NCBI GenBank assembly: GCA_031255855.1 | Contig: JAIRRS010000101.1 | Coordinates: 1-64,000, forward strand | Length of the DNA stretch: 64,000 nucleotides | From: Tannerellaceae bacterium | GTDB lineage: Bacteria; Bacteroidota; Bacteroidia; Bacteroidales; Tannerellaceae | Direction: 5' to 3' | Shown: piece after piece, positions 53,403 to 62,640 of the stretch | Position numbering within the stretch: the stretch's first letter is position 1 | Layout of the letters: the number at the start of each line of letters is the position of its first letter | Translations under genes and position numbers: made by a program | Notes under the pieces: model-generated | The model's input: only the letters and a program-made list of their open reading frames with translations | Told to the model about the DNA's origin: nothing | Databases searched by the model: none

Positions 53403-54785
53403 ATGTCAAAAGAAAACGTAGAAAAAGCATTAAAGCTTGCCACCGAAACCAACTATCTGGTAATTGGCGAGAATATACTGGATTGTGTTCCTGGAATATT
53501 TAAGCAACAATTCCCTGGTAAGAAAGGGGTAATCATTGCCGACCCCAATACTTATCGCGCGGCAGGAGAAAAAGTACACGAGGTGTTGAAGGAACAAGGC
53601 CTTGAAGGAGCCGACCCCTTTATCATTAAAGACAAAGACCTGCTCGCCGATTACCGTTATGTAACCCGCATTGTGGAGCGCCTCAAGCCGATGGATGCGA
53701 TCGCTATTGCCGTAGGTGCAGGAGTAATCAACGACTTGACCAAACGAGCCAACTATGAATTGGGCCGTAAATATATGTGCGTGGCAACGGCCGCTTCCAT
53801 GGACGGGTACACCGCCTACGCATCTTCCATTACCAAAGACGGCGCTAAAATATCCATGGCCTGTCCAGCCCCTTATGCGGTAGTGGCCGATATCGCGGTG
53901 ATGAGTAAGGCGCCCAGTCGTCTGACAGCATCCGGCTATAGTGATTTGTATGCAAAAATTATTGCCGGAGCCGACTGGATCATTGCTGATGCGTTGGGCA
54001 TAGAATCCATTGACGAAACCTCCTGGCATATTGTCCAGGATGGCTTGCCAAGCGCATTGAACGATCCAGAAGGAGCACGGGCAGGTAAACCGCAAGCCAT
54101 TGAAGCACTGACCGAAGGACTGATGTTGGGAGGATTTGCCATCCAGTCATTACGCTCCAGCCGTCCTGCATCGGGTTCCGAACATCAGTTCAGTCATCTC
54201 TGGGACATGGAGCACCACACTTTCCGTGGCGAAATGGCAAAACGATTTGGTCTCTATCCCAACCAGGACGAACAGGCGCCGTCACACGGATTCAAAGTCG
54301 GGATTGGCGTGCTTACGATGACTGCTTTCTACGAACGGGTATTCGAAACGCCTGTAGAACAGATGGACGTAAAGAAAGCGGTCGAAAACTGGCTCTCCTT
54401 GGAAGAACAGATTGCCGAGGTACGTAACACATTCAATGGAACCGATATCGAAGACTTTGCCGTTGAACAAGTTACTTCCAAATATATTGGTCGGGAGGAA
54501 TTGGAAAAGCAACTCAACACGGCCAAAGAAAACTGGCCGGAGATAAAAGCCCGTTTACAAAAACAAGTCATACCCTACGAAGAAACCAAACGCCGCCTGA
54601 AATGTGTGGGAGCCCCTACCGAATGTGAAGAAATCGGAATCTCAAAGGAAAGACTCAAAGCTTCTTTCAAAAAGAATTTGATGATTAGGAGCCGCTTTAC
54701 AGTACTCGACTTCGCGCTTCGCGCCGGTTATCTGGAGCAATGGGTTGAGCAATTATTCGATAAAAATGGTTGGTTGAATAAATAA
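53403..54785 (+). CDS. sn-glycerol-1-phosphate dehydrogenase (AraM/EgsA type)
   Basis: A 460-residue member of the iron/zinc dehydrogenase superfamily. Landmarks are IAIAVGAGVINDLTKRAN (nucleotide binding), VATAASMDGYTAYASSI, SGYSDLYAKIIAGADW (metal Asp) and the metal histidines in GSEHQFSHLWDMEHH and APSHGFKVG. It interconverts dihydroxyacetone phosphate and glycerol 1-phosphate with NAD(P)H. In B. subtilis the homologue AraM is encoded with araABDL, and here too it precedes an AraL-like phosphatase, araD and araB. Longer than the minimal family by an extra C-terminal helical part. Confidence 0.9.
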   Translation: MSKENVEKALKLATETNYLVIGENILDCVPGIFKQQFPGKKGVIIADPNTYRAAGEKVHEVLKEQGLEGADPFIIKDKDLLADYRYVTRIVERLKPMDAIAIAVGAGVINDLTKRANYELGRKYMCVATAASMDGYTAYASSITKDGAKISMACPAPYAVVADIAVMSKAPSRLTASGYSDLYAKIIAGADWIIADALGIESIDETSWHIVQDGLPSALNDPEGARAGKPQAIEALTEGLMLGGFAIQSLRSSRPASGSEHQFSHLWDMEHHTFRGEMAKRFGLYPNQDEQAPSHGFKVGIGVLTMTAFYERVFETPVEQMDVKKAVENWLSLEEQIAEVRNTFNGTDIEDFAVEQVTSKYIGREELEKQLNTAKENWPEIKARLQKQVIPYEETKRRLKCVGAPTECEEIGISKERLKASFKKNLMIRSRFTVLDFALRAGYLEQWVEQLFDKNGWLNK

Positions 54786-54796
54786 TTTTTTATAAA

Positions 54797-55669
54797 ATGA
54801 ATTATTATAAAGAAATACACGATGTTTCCGCTGTTTCGCTGGATAAAATCAGCAAGCTTAAACATATCGCCCTCGATATGGACGGAACCATTTATAACGG
54901 AAAGACCCTGTTTCCCTTTACCATCCCTTTTCTCAACCAACTGAGGAGCATGGGAATCACCTATTCTTTCCTTACCAACAATCCGTCTAAAAGTACGGCT
55001 GATTATCTCATCAAACTCAACGGATTGGGCATCAATGCTACCGAAGAAGAGATATACACGTCAGCACAAGCTACGATTGATTACCTCAAATACAATCATC
55101 CCAATTATAAACGCCTGTTTCTTCTGGGAACGCCCAGTATGATTGAACAATTCGGGCAAGCCGGGTACATCTCCACACAAGACTCTCCCGACGACGAACC
55201 CGATGCATTGATTGTTGCTTTCGATAGGTCGCTCAACTATCAACGCCTGTGCCGTGCCGCATGGTGGGCCAAACAAGGAAAACCCTATTTTTCCACCAAC
55301 CCCGACTGGGTATGCCCTACCGACCAGCCTGTGGTATTGGTAGATTGCGGCTCTATTTGCGCCTGCATTGAAGCCTCTACCGGACGAAAACCCGACTATA
55401 CGGTAGGCAAACCACAGGCCGCCATGCTTGATGGTATTATCAAGTCACGCAATCTCAAACCCGAACAAATAGGTATGGTAGGCGACCGTATCTATACCGA
55501 TATGATGATGACGCGTAACGCCCATGCTTATGGTATCCTTGTGCTGACCGGAGAAGCAACCCTCGCCGACGTGGAAAAGGCTGACTTCGAAGTAGACTTG
55601 ATACTTCCCAGTATTGAAGTATTAGGCAACCTTATCGACTATTCACACCAAAAAGAAAATAACGTATGA
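54797..55669 (+). CDS. HAD-IIA (NagD/AraL-like) sugar-phosphate phosphatase
   Basis: A 290-residue HAD phosphatase with a C2-type cap. Motif I is HIALDMDGTIYNG (nucleophile Asp about residue 27), motif II SFLTNNPSKST, the Lys motif YTVGKPQAAML, and motif IV GMVGDRIYTDMMMTRNAHA. Relatives such as AraL dephosphorylate sugar or glycerol phosphates and may relieve phosphosugar stress. It is 11 bases after the G1P dehydrogenase gene and overlaps araD by 4 bases. Confidence 0.9.
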   Translation: MNYYKEIHDVSAVSLDKISKLKHIALDMDGTIYNGKTLFPFTIPFLNQLRSMGITYSFLTNNPSKSTADYLIKLNGLGINATEEEIYTSAQATIDYLKYNHPNYKRLFLLGTPSMIEQFGQAGYISTQDSPDDEPDALIVAFDRSLNYQRLCRAAWWAKQGKPYFSTNPDWVCPTDQPVVLVDCGSICACIEASTGRKPDYTVGKPQAAMLDGIIKSRNLKPEQIGMVGDRIYTDMMMTRNAHAYGILVLTGEATLADVEKADFEVDLILPSIEVLGNLIDYSHQKENNV

Positions 55670-56367
55670 ACCGATATAAATACCTGAAAGAAGAAGCATA
55701 CACCGGAAATAGGATGCTCCCCGAATTAAACTTAGTTCTGTTTACATGGGGCAACGTCAGTTTTGCCGACCATGATTCCGGTGTATTTGCCATTAAGCCC
55801 AGCGGTGTTTCATACAGCCTGCTGAAAGAAGATGATATGGTAATTGTTGATTTTGAAGGAAAAACAGTAGAAGGTAAATTACGCCCTTCATCCGACACTC
55901 TTACTCATGCCGTGTTGTACAAACATTGGAATGATATCCGTTCCGTTGTCCATACTCACAGTACTTATGCCACCGCTTGGGCTCAGGCACAGAAAGACAT
56001 ACCTATCATGGGTACCACCCATGCCGACCAAACAAAATTTAATATCCCCTGTGCACCGCCAATGGGCGATGAAATGATAGAAGATGACTACGAGTTGCAA
56101 ACTGGTTTTCAGATTATGAATGAACTGTCTAAAAGGTATATCCCGCACACTCAGCTCGAAATGATTCTGCTGGGTAATCACGGTCCGTTTACCTGGGGCA
56201 AAACAATGAACGAAGCTGTATCAAACAGTGCTATACTCGAATACGTGGCTAAAACGGCTTATCTCACCCTGCAAATAAACCCGCAAAGCCCGTTATTGAA
56301 AGACACACTGATTGAAAAACATCATGAACGCAAACACGGAGTTAATTCATACTACGGTCAGAAATAG
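55666..56367 (+). CDS. araD: L-ribulose-5-phosphate 4-epimerase
   Basis: A 233-residue class II aldolase-family enzyme. Substrate and zinc motifs are FTWGNVSFAD, AIKPSGVSY, SSDTLTHAVLY, VVHTHSTYATAWAQ (metal histidines), GTTHAD and LGNHGPFTWG. It converts L-ribulose 5-phosphate to D-xylulose 5-phosphate. Length and HTHSTYAT are those of AraD rather than aldolases such as FucA. It overlaps the phosphatase gene and is followed by araB. Confidence 0.93.
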   Translation: MNRYKYLKEEAYTGNRMLPELNLVLFTWGNVSFADHDSGVFAIKPSGVSYSLLKEDDMVIVDFEGKTVEGKLRPSSDTLTHAVLYKHWNDIRSVVHTHSTYATAWAQAQKDIPIMGTTHADQTKFNIPCAPPMGDEMIEDDYELQTGFQIMNELSKRYIPHTQLEMILLGNHGPFTWGKTMNEAVSNSAILEYVAKTAYLTLQINPQSPLLKDTLIEKHHERKHGVNSYYGQK

Positions 56368-56408
56368 ATAAATACCTTAAAAAATAATTCTCTTAAAATT
56401 ACATTGCC

Positions 56409-58073
56409 ATGAATAAAAATTATGTTATCGGAGTGGATTACGGCAGTGACTCTGCCCGTGCCTTATTAGTAGATGCCGATACAGGCAAAGAACTGGCTCT
56501 CGGTGTAATGGAATATCCCCGTTGGAAACAGAATATGTACTGCGACCCTGTACATTTCCAATTTCGACACCATCCATTGGATTATATCGAAGCGCTGGAA
56601 TGTATCATCAAAGATGTGCTCAAACAAGTGCCCGGCGCCAAAGACAAAGTCCGTGCCCTGGCCATTGATGTCACCTGTTCAACACCCGTAGCTGTTGATA
56701 AAGACGGAATACCTCTGTCGCTCCATCGTGAATTTGCCGACAACCCCAATGCCATGTTCATACTCTGGAAAGACCATACCGGAGTGGAAGATTGCAATCA
56801 CATCAACGAATTCTCGGGCAAATGGGAGATAGATTACACCAAATATGCCGGAGGCGGTGGCAACTACTCGGCCGAACATTTCTGGACAAAAGCGCTTCAT
56901 ATCCTGCGTGTCGACGAAAAAGTGCGCCAAGCCACCCACTCATTCGTAGAAGCCTGCGATTGGTTGCCTGCCATGCTTGCCGGAAATACCAAACCCGAGG
57001 AACTGAAAAGAAACATCTGTACCGCCGGATTTAAAGTATTCTGGAACAAAGAATGGGGCGGCTATCCGCCCAACGAATTCTTCACGGCGCTCGACCCCGT
57101 TCTCGATGGAATAGTCGATACCTTCAACAAAGAAGTTTATACCTGTGATAAACCAATCGGCACACTCAACCGCGAATGGGCCACCCGCCTCGGACTTAAC
57201 GAAGATACGATCGTAACCGTAGGCAACGTCGACGCCCATGCCGGTGGTATCGGAGCCGGAGTAAAAAACAAAGCCATCGTGCAAATCATCGGAACCTCTA
57301 CTTGCAACATCATCGTGGGACCAAAGGAGAACACTCATCTTATCCCCGGAATATCCGGACAGGCCGATGACTCCGTTATCCCCGGCATGATTGGTTACGA
57401 AGCCGGACAGGCCGCTTACGGCGACCTCTATGCGTGGTACAAACGCGTCTTGATGTGGCCTTCGAACAATATCCTCGCCAAGAGTACAAAGATAGATGAG
57501 CAAATCAAAAAAGAACTCATCGACGAGATCTACGCAGAGATGATACCCAACCTCGCCCGCCAAGCCAAAGTAATTCCAGCCGAAGACAGCTACATCATCG
57601 CCACCGATTGGATTAACGGTCGCCGTACTCCCGATGTTGATTACGACCTGAAGTGTACCATTGCCGGATTGACACTGTCAAGCACCGCGCCCCTGATATA
57701 CAAAGCTCTGGTGGAATCTACCGCTTTCGGCGCACGCGCCATCATCGAGCAATTCATTAACAACGGCATCGAAATAGAAGAAATTATCGGCGTCGGTGGT
57801 ATCACCCAAAAATCGCCTTATGTAATGCAAGTCCTTTCCGACGTATTGGGCAAGCCGATAAAAGTTATCGAAACCCGTGAAGCCTGTGCATTAGGCGTAG
57901 CCATTTGCGCCTCCGTTGCTGCAGGAATTTATCCAAGTATCGAAGAAGCGCAGAATGTTATTTGTATGAAGGTTACCAAATGTTATGTACCTAATGAAAG
58001 TAATCATCAATATTACAACAGGCAGTACAAGAAATACCAGGAACTGGAAAAAGTAAAACAATTAATTCAATAA
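56409..58073 (+). CDS. araB: Ribulokinase
   Basis: A 554-residue FGGY kinase of the AraB type: YVIGVDYGSDSARALLVDADTG at the N terminus split as two loops, DVTCSTPVAVDKDG, FILWKDHTGVED, IQIIGTSTCNII (ATP-site), and the C-terminal GVGGITQKSPYVMQVLSDVL. It phosphorylates L-ribulose; the enzyme in enteric bacteria also accepts other ketopentoses, ribitol and L-arabitol. It ends the operon, followed by a strong terminator, with AAATACCTTAAA in its leader. No AraA isomerase gene is in the window. Confidence 0.94.
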   Translation: MNKNYVIGVDYGSDSARALLVDADTGKELALGVMEYPRWKQNMYCDPVHFQFRHHPLDYIEALECIIKDVLKQVPGAKDKVRALAIDVTCSTPVAVDKDGIPLSLHREFADNPNAMFILWKDHTGVEDCNHINEFSGKWEIDYTKYAGGGGNYSAEHFWTKALHILRVDEKVRQATHSFVEACDWLPAMLAGNTKPEELKRNICTAGFKVFWNKEWGGYPPNEFFTALDPVLDGIVDTFNKEVYTCDKPIGTLNREWATRLGLNEDTIVTVGNVDAHAGGIGAGVKNKAIVQIIGTSTCNIIVGPKENTHLIPGISGQADDSVIPGMIGYEAGQAAYGDLYAWYKRVLMWPSNNILAKSTKIDEQIKKELIDEIYAEMIPNLARQAKVIPAEDSYIIATDWINGRRTPDVDYDLKCTIAGLTLSSTAPLIYKALVESTAFGARAIIEQFINNGIEIEEIIGVGGITQKSPYVMQVLSDVLGKPIKVIETREACALGVAICASVAAGIYPSIEEAQNVICMKVTKCYVPNESNHQYYNRQYKKYQELEKVKQLIQ

Positions 58074-58128
58074 CAGTCGGCTCCATATTTATCATAAGAT
58101 ATATGTTTGGCATGTGCAAATCCAGGCA

Positions 58129-58181
58129 TGTCTTTGTTGGCCGACAATTGCCGGCCAACAAAGACATCACACTTTTTTTTT
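58129..58181 (+). terminator. Rho-independent terminator after araB
   Basis: A perfect 15-bp stem TGTCTTTGTTGGCCG / CGGCCAACAAAGACA with an 8-base loop, then a run of about ten T at 58172-58181. The rest of the 313-base gap (58074-58386) holds only the purM promoter box. Confidence 0.9.
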
Positions 58182-58359
58182 CTTTACACAAGAGATTTTG
58201 CTAATATTAAATCACTGGAAACCAGTAATAAAAGGTTGAGTCATTAATAGAATGGCTCTTTGCCGCATGCCGGGAAAATAGTAAGATAACTATTTATCAA
58301 AGCGAGTTAGTTAGGCACACAGCGAAAAGCAAAATACAGCCGCATTTCAAAAATATCAC

Positions 58360-58367
58360 TATCTTTG
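58360..58367 (+). promoter_or_regulatory. -7 promoter box for purM
   Basis: TATCTTTG fits TAnnTTTG, 19 bases before the start codon at 58387, implying a very short leader. Confidence 0.6.
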
Positions 58368-58386
58368 CCATCTAATTGATATATCA

Positions 58387-59553
58387 ATGAATGACCAACG
58401 TTATAACCAGCGTGGGGTATCTGCTTCAAAAGAGGATGTGCATAATGCTATAAAGAACATTGACAAAGGAATATTTCCTAAAGCTTTTTGCAAAATCATA
58501 CCTGACATTTTAGGAGGAGACCCTGAATACTGTAATATCATGCATGCCGACGGTGCAGGTACCAAATCGTCATTGGCCTACATGTATTGGAAAGAAACAG
58601 GGAATTTGTCTGTTTGGAAAGGTATCGCCCAAGATGCTTTGATTATGAATATCGACGACCTGCTTTGTGTAGGCGCCATCGACAATATACTGGTTTCATC
58701 TACCATCGGACGCAACAAACTATTAATTCCCGGTGAAGTAATTTCCGCCATTATTAATGGTACAGACGAGTTACTGTCTGAACTTCGTGAAATGGGCGTT
58801 GGATGTTACGCCACCGGAGGAGAAACAGCCGACGTAGGCGACCTCGTGCGTACCATTATAGTAGACAGTACTGTGACCTGCCGGATGAAACGTTCGGACG
58901 TGATTGACAATGCCCATATACAAGGTGGAGATGTTATCGTGGGATTATCATCTTACGGGCAGGCAACGTATGAGAAATCATACAACGGAGGCATGGGAAG
59001 CAACGGGTTGACTTCGGCCCGCCACGACGTATTTGCCAAGTATTTAGCGGAGAAATATCCGGAAAGTTATGATGCTTCCGTGCCTGAAGAATTGGTTTAT
59101 TCCGGAAAATTAAAGCTCACCGATTCAATAGAAGAGTTAAGCATAGATGCCGGAAAACTGGTTCTCTCCCCCACCCGCACGTATGCACCTGTTGTCAAGG
59201 TGTTGTTGGATAGTTTGCGTCCTGTAATACACGGAATGGTGCATTGTTCGGGAGGCGCACAAACGAAAATAATGCATTTTGTTGAAAACAAAAAGATTGT
59301 AAAAAACAATCTCTTTCCTACCCCGCCTTTGTTCCGCATTATCCAGGAGCAAAGCAATACCGATTGGAAAGAAATGTACAAAGTCTTCAATATGGGACAC
59401 CGTATGGAGATTTATTTGCCCTCGGAATACGCCGATGAAGTGATAAGCATAAGCAAAAGTTTCGGTATTGACGCCCAAGTAGTAGGTTTTGTAGAAGAAG
59501 CAAATAAAAACGAATTAATTATTGATAGCGAAAAAGGTCGCTTCATTTATTAA
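58387..59553 (+). CDS. purM: Phosphoribosylformylglycinamidine cyclo-ligase (AIR synthase)
   Basis: A 388-residue PurM-superfamily enzyme closing the imidazole ring in purine synthesis. Motifs are MHADGAGTKSSLAYMYWK (substrate/ATP), AQDALIMNIDDLLCVGA, GCYATGGETADVGDLVRT and the C-terminal FNMGHRMEIY. It is longer than the E. coli enzyme, as is usual in Bacteroidota. Starts a run of housekeeping genes on the plus strand; prfA follows after 6 bases. Confidence 0.93.
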   Translation: MNDQRYNQRGVSASKEDVHNAIKNIDKGIFPKAFCKIIPDILGGDPEYCNIMHADGAGTKSSLAYMYWKETGNLSVWKGIAQDALIMNIDDLLCVGAIDNILVSSTIGRNKLLIPGEVISAIINGTDELLSELREMGVGCYATGGETADVGDLVRTIIVDSTVTCRMKRSDVIDNAHIQGGDVIVGLSSYGQATYEKSYNGGMGSNGLTSARHDVFAKYLAEKYPESYDASVPEELVYSGKLKLTDSIEELSIDAGKLVLSPTRTYAPVVKVLLDSLRPVIHGMVHCSGGAQTKIMHFVENKKIVKNNLFPTPPLFRIIQEQSNTDWKEMYKVFNMGHRMEIYLPSEYADEVISISKSFGIDAQVVGFVEEANKNELIIDSEKGRFIY

Positions 59554-59559
59554 CATATA

Positions 59560-60645
59560 ATGGCTGAAAGCAATTTATTGAACAGGCTGGACGGATTAGT
59601 AAGCCGTTTCGAAGAAGTCGGTACGTTGATTACCGACCCGGGAGTTATAGCTGATATGAAACGTTTTGTTAAACTGAACAAAGAATACAGAGACCTCGAA
59701 AAAATCGTTTTCGCCCGTTCGGAATATATCAAGGTTTTAGACGGGATACAGGAAGCTAAAGAATTACTCGAAACAGAACAAGACCCGGAAATGTGCGAGA
59801 TGGCTCGCGAAGAGTTAGAGGCATGCAATACACGTGTCCCCGAATTAGAAGAAGAAATTAAGCTATTACTTGTCCCGACAGACCCGCAGGATGAGAAAAA
59901 CGCCATTATGGAAATCCGTGGAGGAACAGGAGGCGATGAAGCGTCAATCTTTGCCGGCGACCTTTACCGTATGTATACCAAATACAGTGAAAGTAAAGGA
60001 TGGAAAATAGAGATAAGCAGCTATACCGATGGTACGTCGGGAGGTTTCAAAGAAATTATTTTCACCGTAACGGGCGAAGGCGTTTATGGTATCTTGAAAT
60101 ATGAATCAGGTGTACATCGCGTGCAACGTATCCCACAAACCGAAACACAAGGACGTGTCCATACGTCGGCCGCTACGGTTGCCGTACTTCCTGAAGCGGA
60201 AGAATTTGATGTGGAAATTAAAGAATCGGATATACGGACAGATATATTTTGCGCCTCCGGACATGGAGGACAATCGGTAAATACGACTTATTCCGCTATC
60301 CGCTTGGTGCACATTCCTACCGGCATAACGGTACAATGCCAGGATGAGAAATCGCAGCTAAAAAACAAAGCCAAAGCCATGGTTGAACTTCGTTCCCGTA
60401 TTTATAATATGGAACACCAGAAATACCTGGATGAGATTGCCTCCAAACGCAAGACCATGGTCTCCACAGGCGACCGGTCTGCTAAGATTCGCACCTACAA
60501 TTATCCACAGGGACGCATCACCGATCATCGCATCAATTATACAATTTATAATCTTTCGGCTTTTATGGACGGAGATATCCAAAATTGCATCGATCATCTG
60601 ATTGTGGCAGAGAATGCAGAACGTTTAAAAGAATCTGAATTTTAA
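59560..60645 (+). CDS. prfA: Peptide chain release factor 1
   Basis: A 361-residue class I release factor. The catalytic GGQ is in [17 protein letters not shown], and the stop-codon-reading PxT motif is PQT in [23 protein letters not shown] (split over the strand), assigning it to RF1 (UAA and UAG) rather than RF2. It releases finished proteins at the ribosome. Full-length with the N-terminal coiled region. Spaced 6 bases from purM and 14 from pyrF. Confidence 0.97.
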   Translation: MAESNLLNRLDGLVSRFEEVGTLITDPGVIADMKRFVKLNKEYRDLEKIVFARSEYIKVLDGIQEAKELLETEQDPEMCEMAREELEACNTRVPELEEEIKLLLVPTDPQDEKNAIMEIRGGTGGDEASIFAGDLYRMYTKYSESKGWKIEISSYTDGTSGGFKEIIFTVTGEGVYGILKYESGVHRVQRIPQTETQGRVHTSAATVAVLPEAEEFDVEIKESDIRTDIFCASGHGGQSVNTTYSAIRLVHIPTGITVQCQDEKSQLKNKAKAMVELRSRIYNMEHQKYLDEIASKRKTMVSTGDRSAKIRTYNYPQGRITDHRINYTIYNLSAFMDGDIQNCIDHLIVAENAERLKESEF

Positions 60646-60659
60646 TTTAAGAATCGATA

Positions 60660-61502
60660 ATGAACAAACAACAATTATTTGAAAATATCAGGAAGAAGCA
60701 ATCTTTTTTATGTATAGGACTTGATACGGATATACAAAAAATTCCGAAACATTTATTGAATGACGAAGATCCTCTTTTTGCTTTTAATAAAGCAATCATT
60801 GATAAGACGGCTGATTATTGCGTTGCTTACAAACCCAATCTGGCTTTTTATGAAAGTACGGGGGTAAAAGGTTTGTTATCCTTTGAAAAGACCGTTAATT
60901 ACATCAAGGAAAATTATCCTGACCAGTTTATCATAGCCGATGCCAAACGGGGTGATATCGGTAATACGTCCGAGATGTATGCCCGTTCTTTTTTCGACCA
61001 TTTGAAAGTAAATGCCGTAACAGTTGCTCCTTATATGGGGGAAGACAGTGTGAAACCATTCCTTATTTATCCTGAAAGTTGGGTTATTTTATTGGCTCTT
61101 ACATCTAATAAAGGATCCCAGGACTTCCAGATGAGGGAATTTGCTTCCGGTGAACGGCTTTTTGAAACAGTTTTGAAAAAATCGCAGGCATGGGCAACCG
61201 ACGAACAAATGATGTATGTCGTCGGCGCCACACAGGGAGAGTTGTTCCGGGATGTCCGCAAATATGCTCCCGGGCATTTCCTTTTAGTTCCCGGCGTTGG
61301 AGCACAGGGAGGAAGTTTGGAAGAAGTCGTCAGGTTTGGAATGAATAAACAATGCGGTTTGCTGGTAAATTCGTCCCGCGCCATCATTTATGCCGACAAC
61401 AGCACTCATTTCGCCGATACAGCTCGCCATGAAGCATATGTTTTACAACAGGAAATGAAAGGTTATCTGCAAGACAATGGAATTATTCATGTGAAGTCAT
61501 AG
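60660..61502 (+). CDS. pyrF: Orotidine 5'-phosphate decarboxylase, type 2
   Basis: A 280-residue enzyme making UMP. The catalytic Lys/Asp segment is [19 protein letters not shown], with [14 protein letters not shown] at the N terminus and [16 protein letters not shown] near the phosphate site. The motif order and length match the longer PyrF type 2 group typical of Bacteroidota. It follows prfA by 14 bases. Confidence 0.97.
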   Translation: MNKQQLFENIRKKQSFLCIGLDTDIQKIPKHLLNDEDPLFAFNKAIIDKTADYCVAYKPNLAFYESTGVKGLLSFEKTVNYIKENYPDQFIIADAKRGDIGNTSEMYARSFFDHLKVNAVTVAPYMGEDSVKPFLIYPESWVILLALTSNKGSQDFQMREFASGERLFETVLKKSQAWATDEQMMYVVGATQGELFRDVRKYAPGHFLLVPGVGAQGGSLEEVVRFGMNKQCGLLVNSSRAIIYADNSTHFADTARHEAYVLQQEMKGYLQDNGIIHVKS

Positions 61503-61585
61503 GGAAAACCAATATTTTTTACCAACTTTGCACGCTGTTCCACGTTAGGTAGAGCATTTATAATTTATTAAATATTTAACAATTA

Positions 61586-62635
61586 ATGGAGTTTTCGGCC
61601 CAACAAATTGCAGACTTTTTGAAAGGAACAGTAGAAGGCGACCCTGCTATAAAAGTGAAGACCTTTTCAAAAATTGAAGAAGGAAAGCCAGGCTCGCTAA
61701 GTTTTCTGGCAAATCCCAAATACGAACATCATATTTATAATACAGAAGCAAGCATTGTTTTGGTAAATAATGATTTTGCTCCTGCTTCTCCTGTGAAAGC
61801 AACGTTGGTAAAGGTGGTCAATGCCTACGCAGGTTTGGCCGCATTACTCGGCATGGTTGAACAATTAAAAAAGAAAAAAGAAGGAATAGACTCCACTGCA
61901 TTTATCCACCCAACTGCAAAAATTGGAAACAATTGCTATGTGGGCAACTTCGCATATATAGGAGAAAACGTAAGTATAGGAAACGACTGCAAGGTTTATC
62001 CACATGCTTGTATAGGAGACCATGTGGCTATCGGTGACAATTGCATCATTTATCCACATGCAACGATATATGACAATTGTATCGTTGGCAATAATTGCAT
62101 CCTGCATGCCGGTTCCGTGGTTGGATCAGACGGGTTTGGTTTTGCTCCGGAAGGAGACAACTACAAGAAAATCCCCCAATTGGGAAATGTAATCATAGAA
62201 GACGACGTTGAAATCGGCGCCAATACGACGATAGACCGTGCCGTAATGGATTCTACAATCATCCGTAAAGGAGTTAAACTTGACAACTTGATTCAGATTG
62301 CCCATAACGTGGAAGTTGGCGAACATACAGTTATGGCGGCACAAGTAGGACTTGCAGGCTCGGTTAAAGTCGGCAAACATTGCCAATTCGGAGGACAAGC
62401 AGGAATAGCCGGCCATATACATATCGAAGACAATGTGTCTATCGGAGCCCAAGCCGGCATAATCGGCAATATCGAAAGCGGGCGTACCATATTTGGAACA
62501 CCTGCCATTGGCGCAAGAGACTATATGCGTTCAAGCGTTATTTTCATCCGCCTGCCTGATATGTATCGTACACTCGGACAATTACAACGTGAGATAGAGG
62601 AACTCAAGAAACAAATTAACAAAAAAGATAATTAA
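61586..62635 (+). CDS. lpxD: UDP-3-O-acylglucosamine N-acyltransferase
   Basis: A 349-residue LpxD of lipid A synthesis, adding the N-linked acyl chain. An N-terminal uridine-binding domain (residues 1-105) precedes a left-handed beta-helix of hexapeptide repeats (about 110-320: [20 protein letters not shown] and so on). The catalytic His is in [19 protein letters not shown], and a C-terminal helical part ([19 protein letters not shown]) closes the trimer. The lpxC-fabZ gene follows after 5 bases. Confidence 0.97.
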   Translation: MEFSAQQIADFLKGTVEGDPAIKVKTFSKIEEGKPGSLSFLANPKYEHHIYNTEASIVLVNNDFAPASPVKATLVKVVNAYAGLAALLGMVEQLKKKKEGIDSTAFIHPTAKIGNNCYVGNFAYIGENVSIGNDCKVYPHACIGDHVAIGDNCIIYPHATIYDNCIVGNNCILHAGSVVGSDGFGFAPEGDNYKKIPQLGNVIIEDDVEIGANTTIDRAVMDSTIIRKGVKLDNLIQIAHNVEVGEHTVMAAQVGLAGSVKVGKHCQFGGQAGIAGHIHIEDNVSIGAQAGIIGNIESGRTIFGTPAIGARDYMRSSVIFIRLPDMYRTLGQLQREIEELKKQINKKDN

Positions 62636-62640
62636 CAGGT

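Noticed and set aside
53430..54095. A 221-codon minus-strand frame inside the glycerol-1-phosphate dehydrogenase gene
   Set aside because: It lies fully within a well-supported enzyme gene, runs against the operon and shows no family features.
61503..61585. Promoter or tRNA in the gap before lpxD
   Set aside because: AACTTTGC resembles part of a -7 box, but the required TA is displaced, and no cloverleaf can be drawn.
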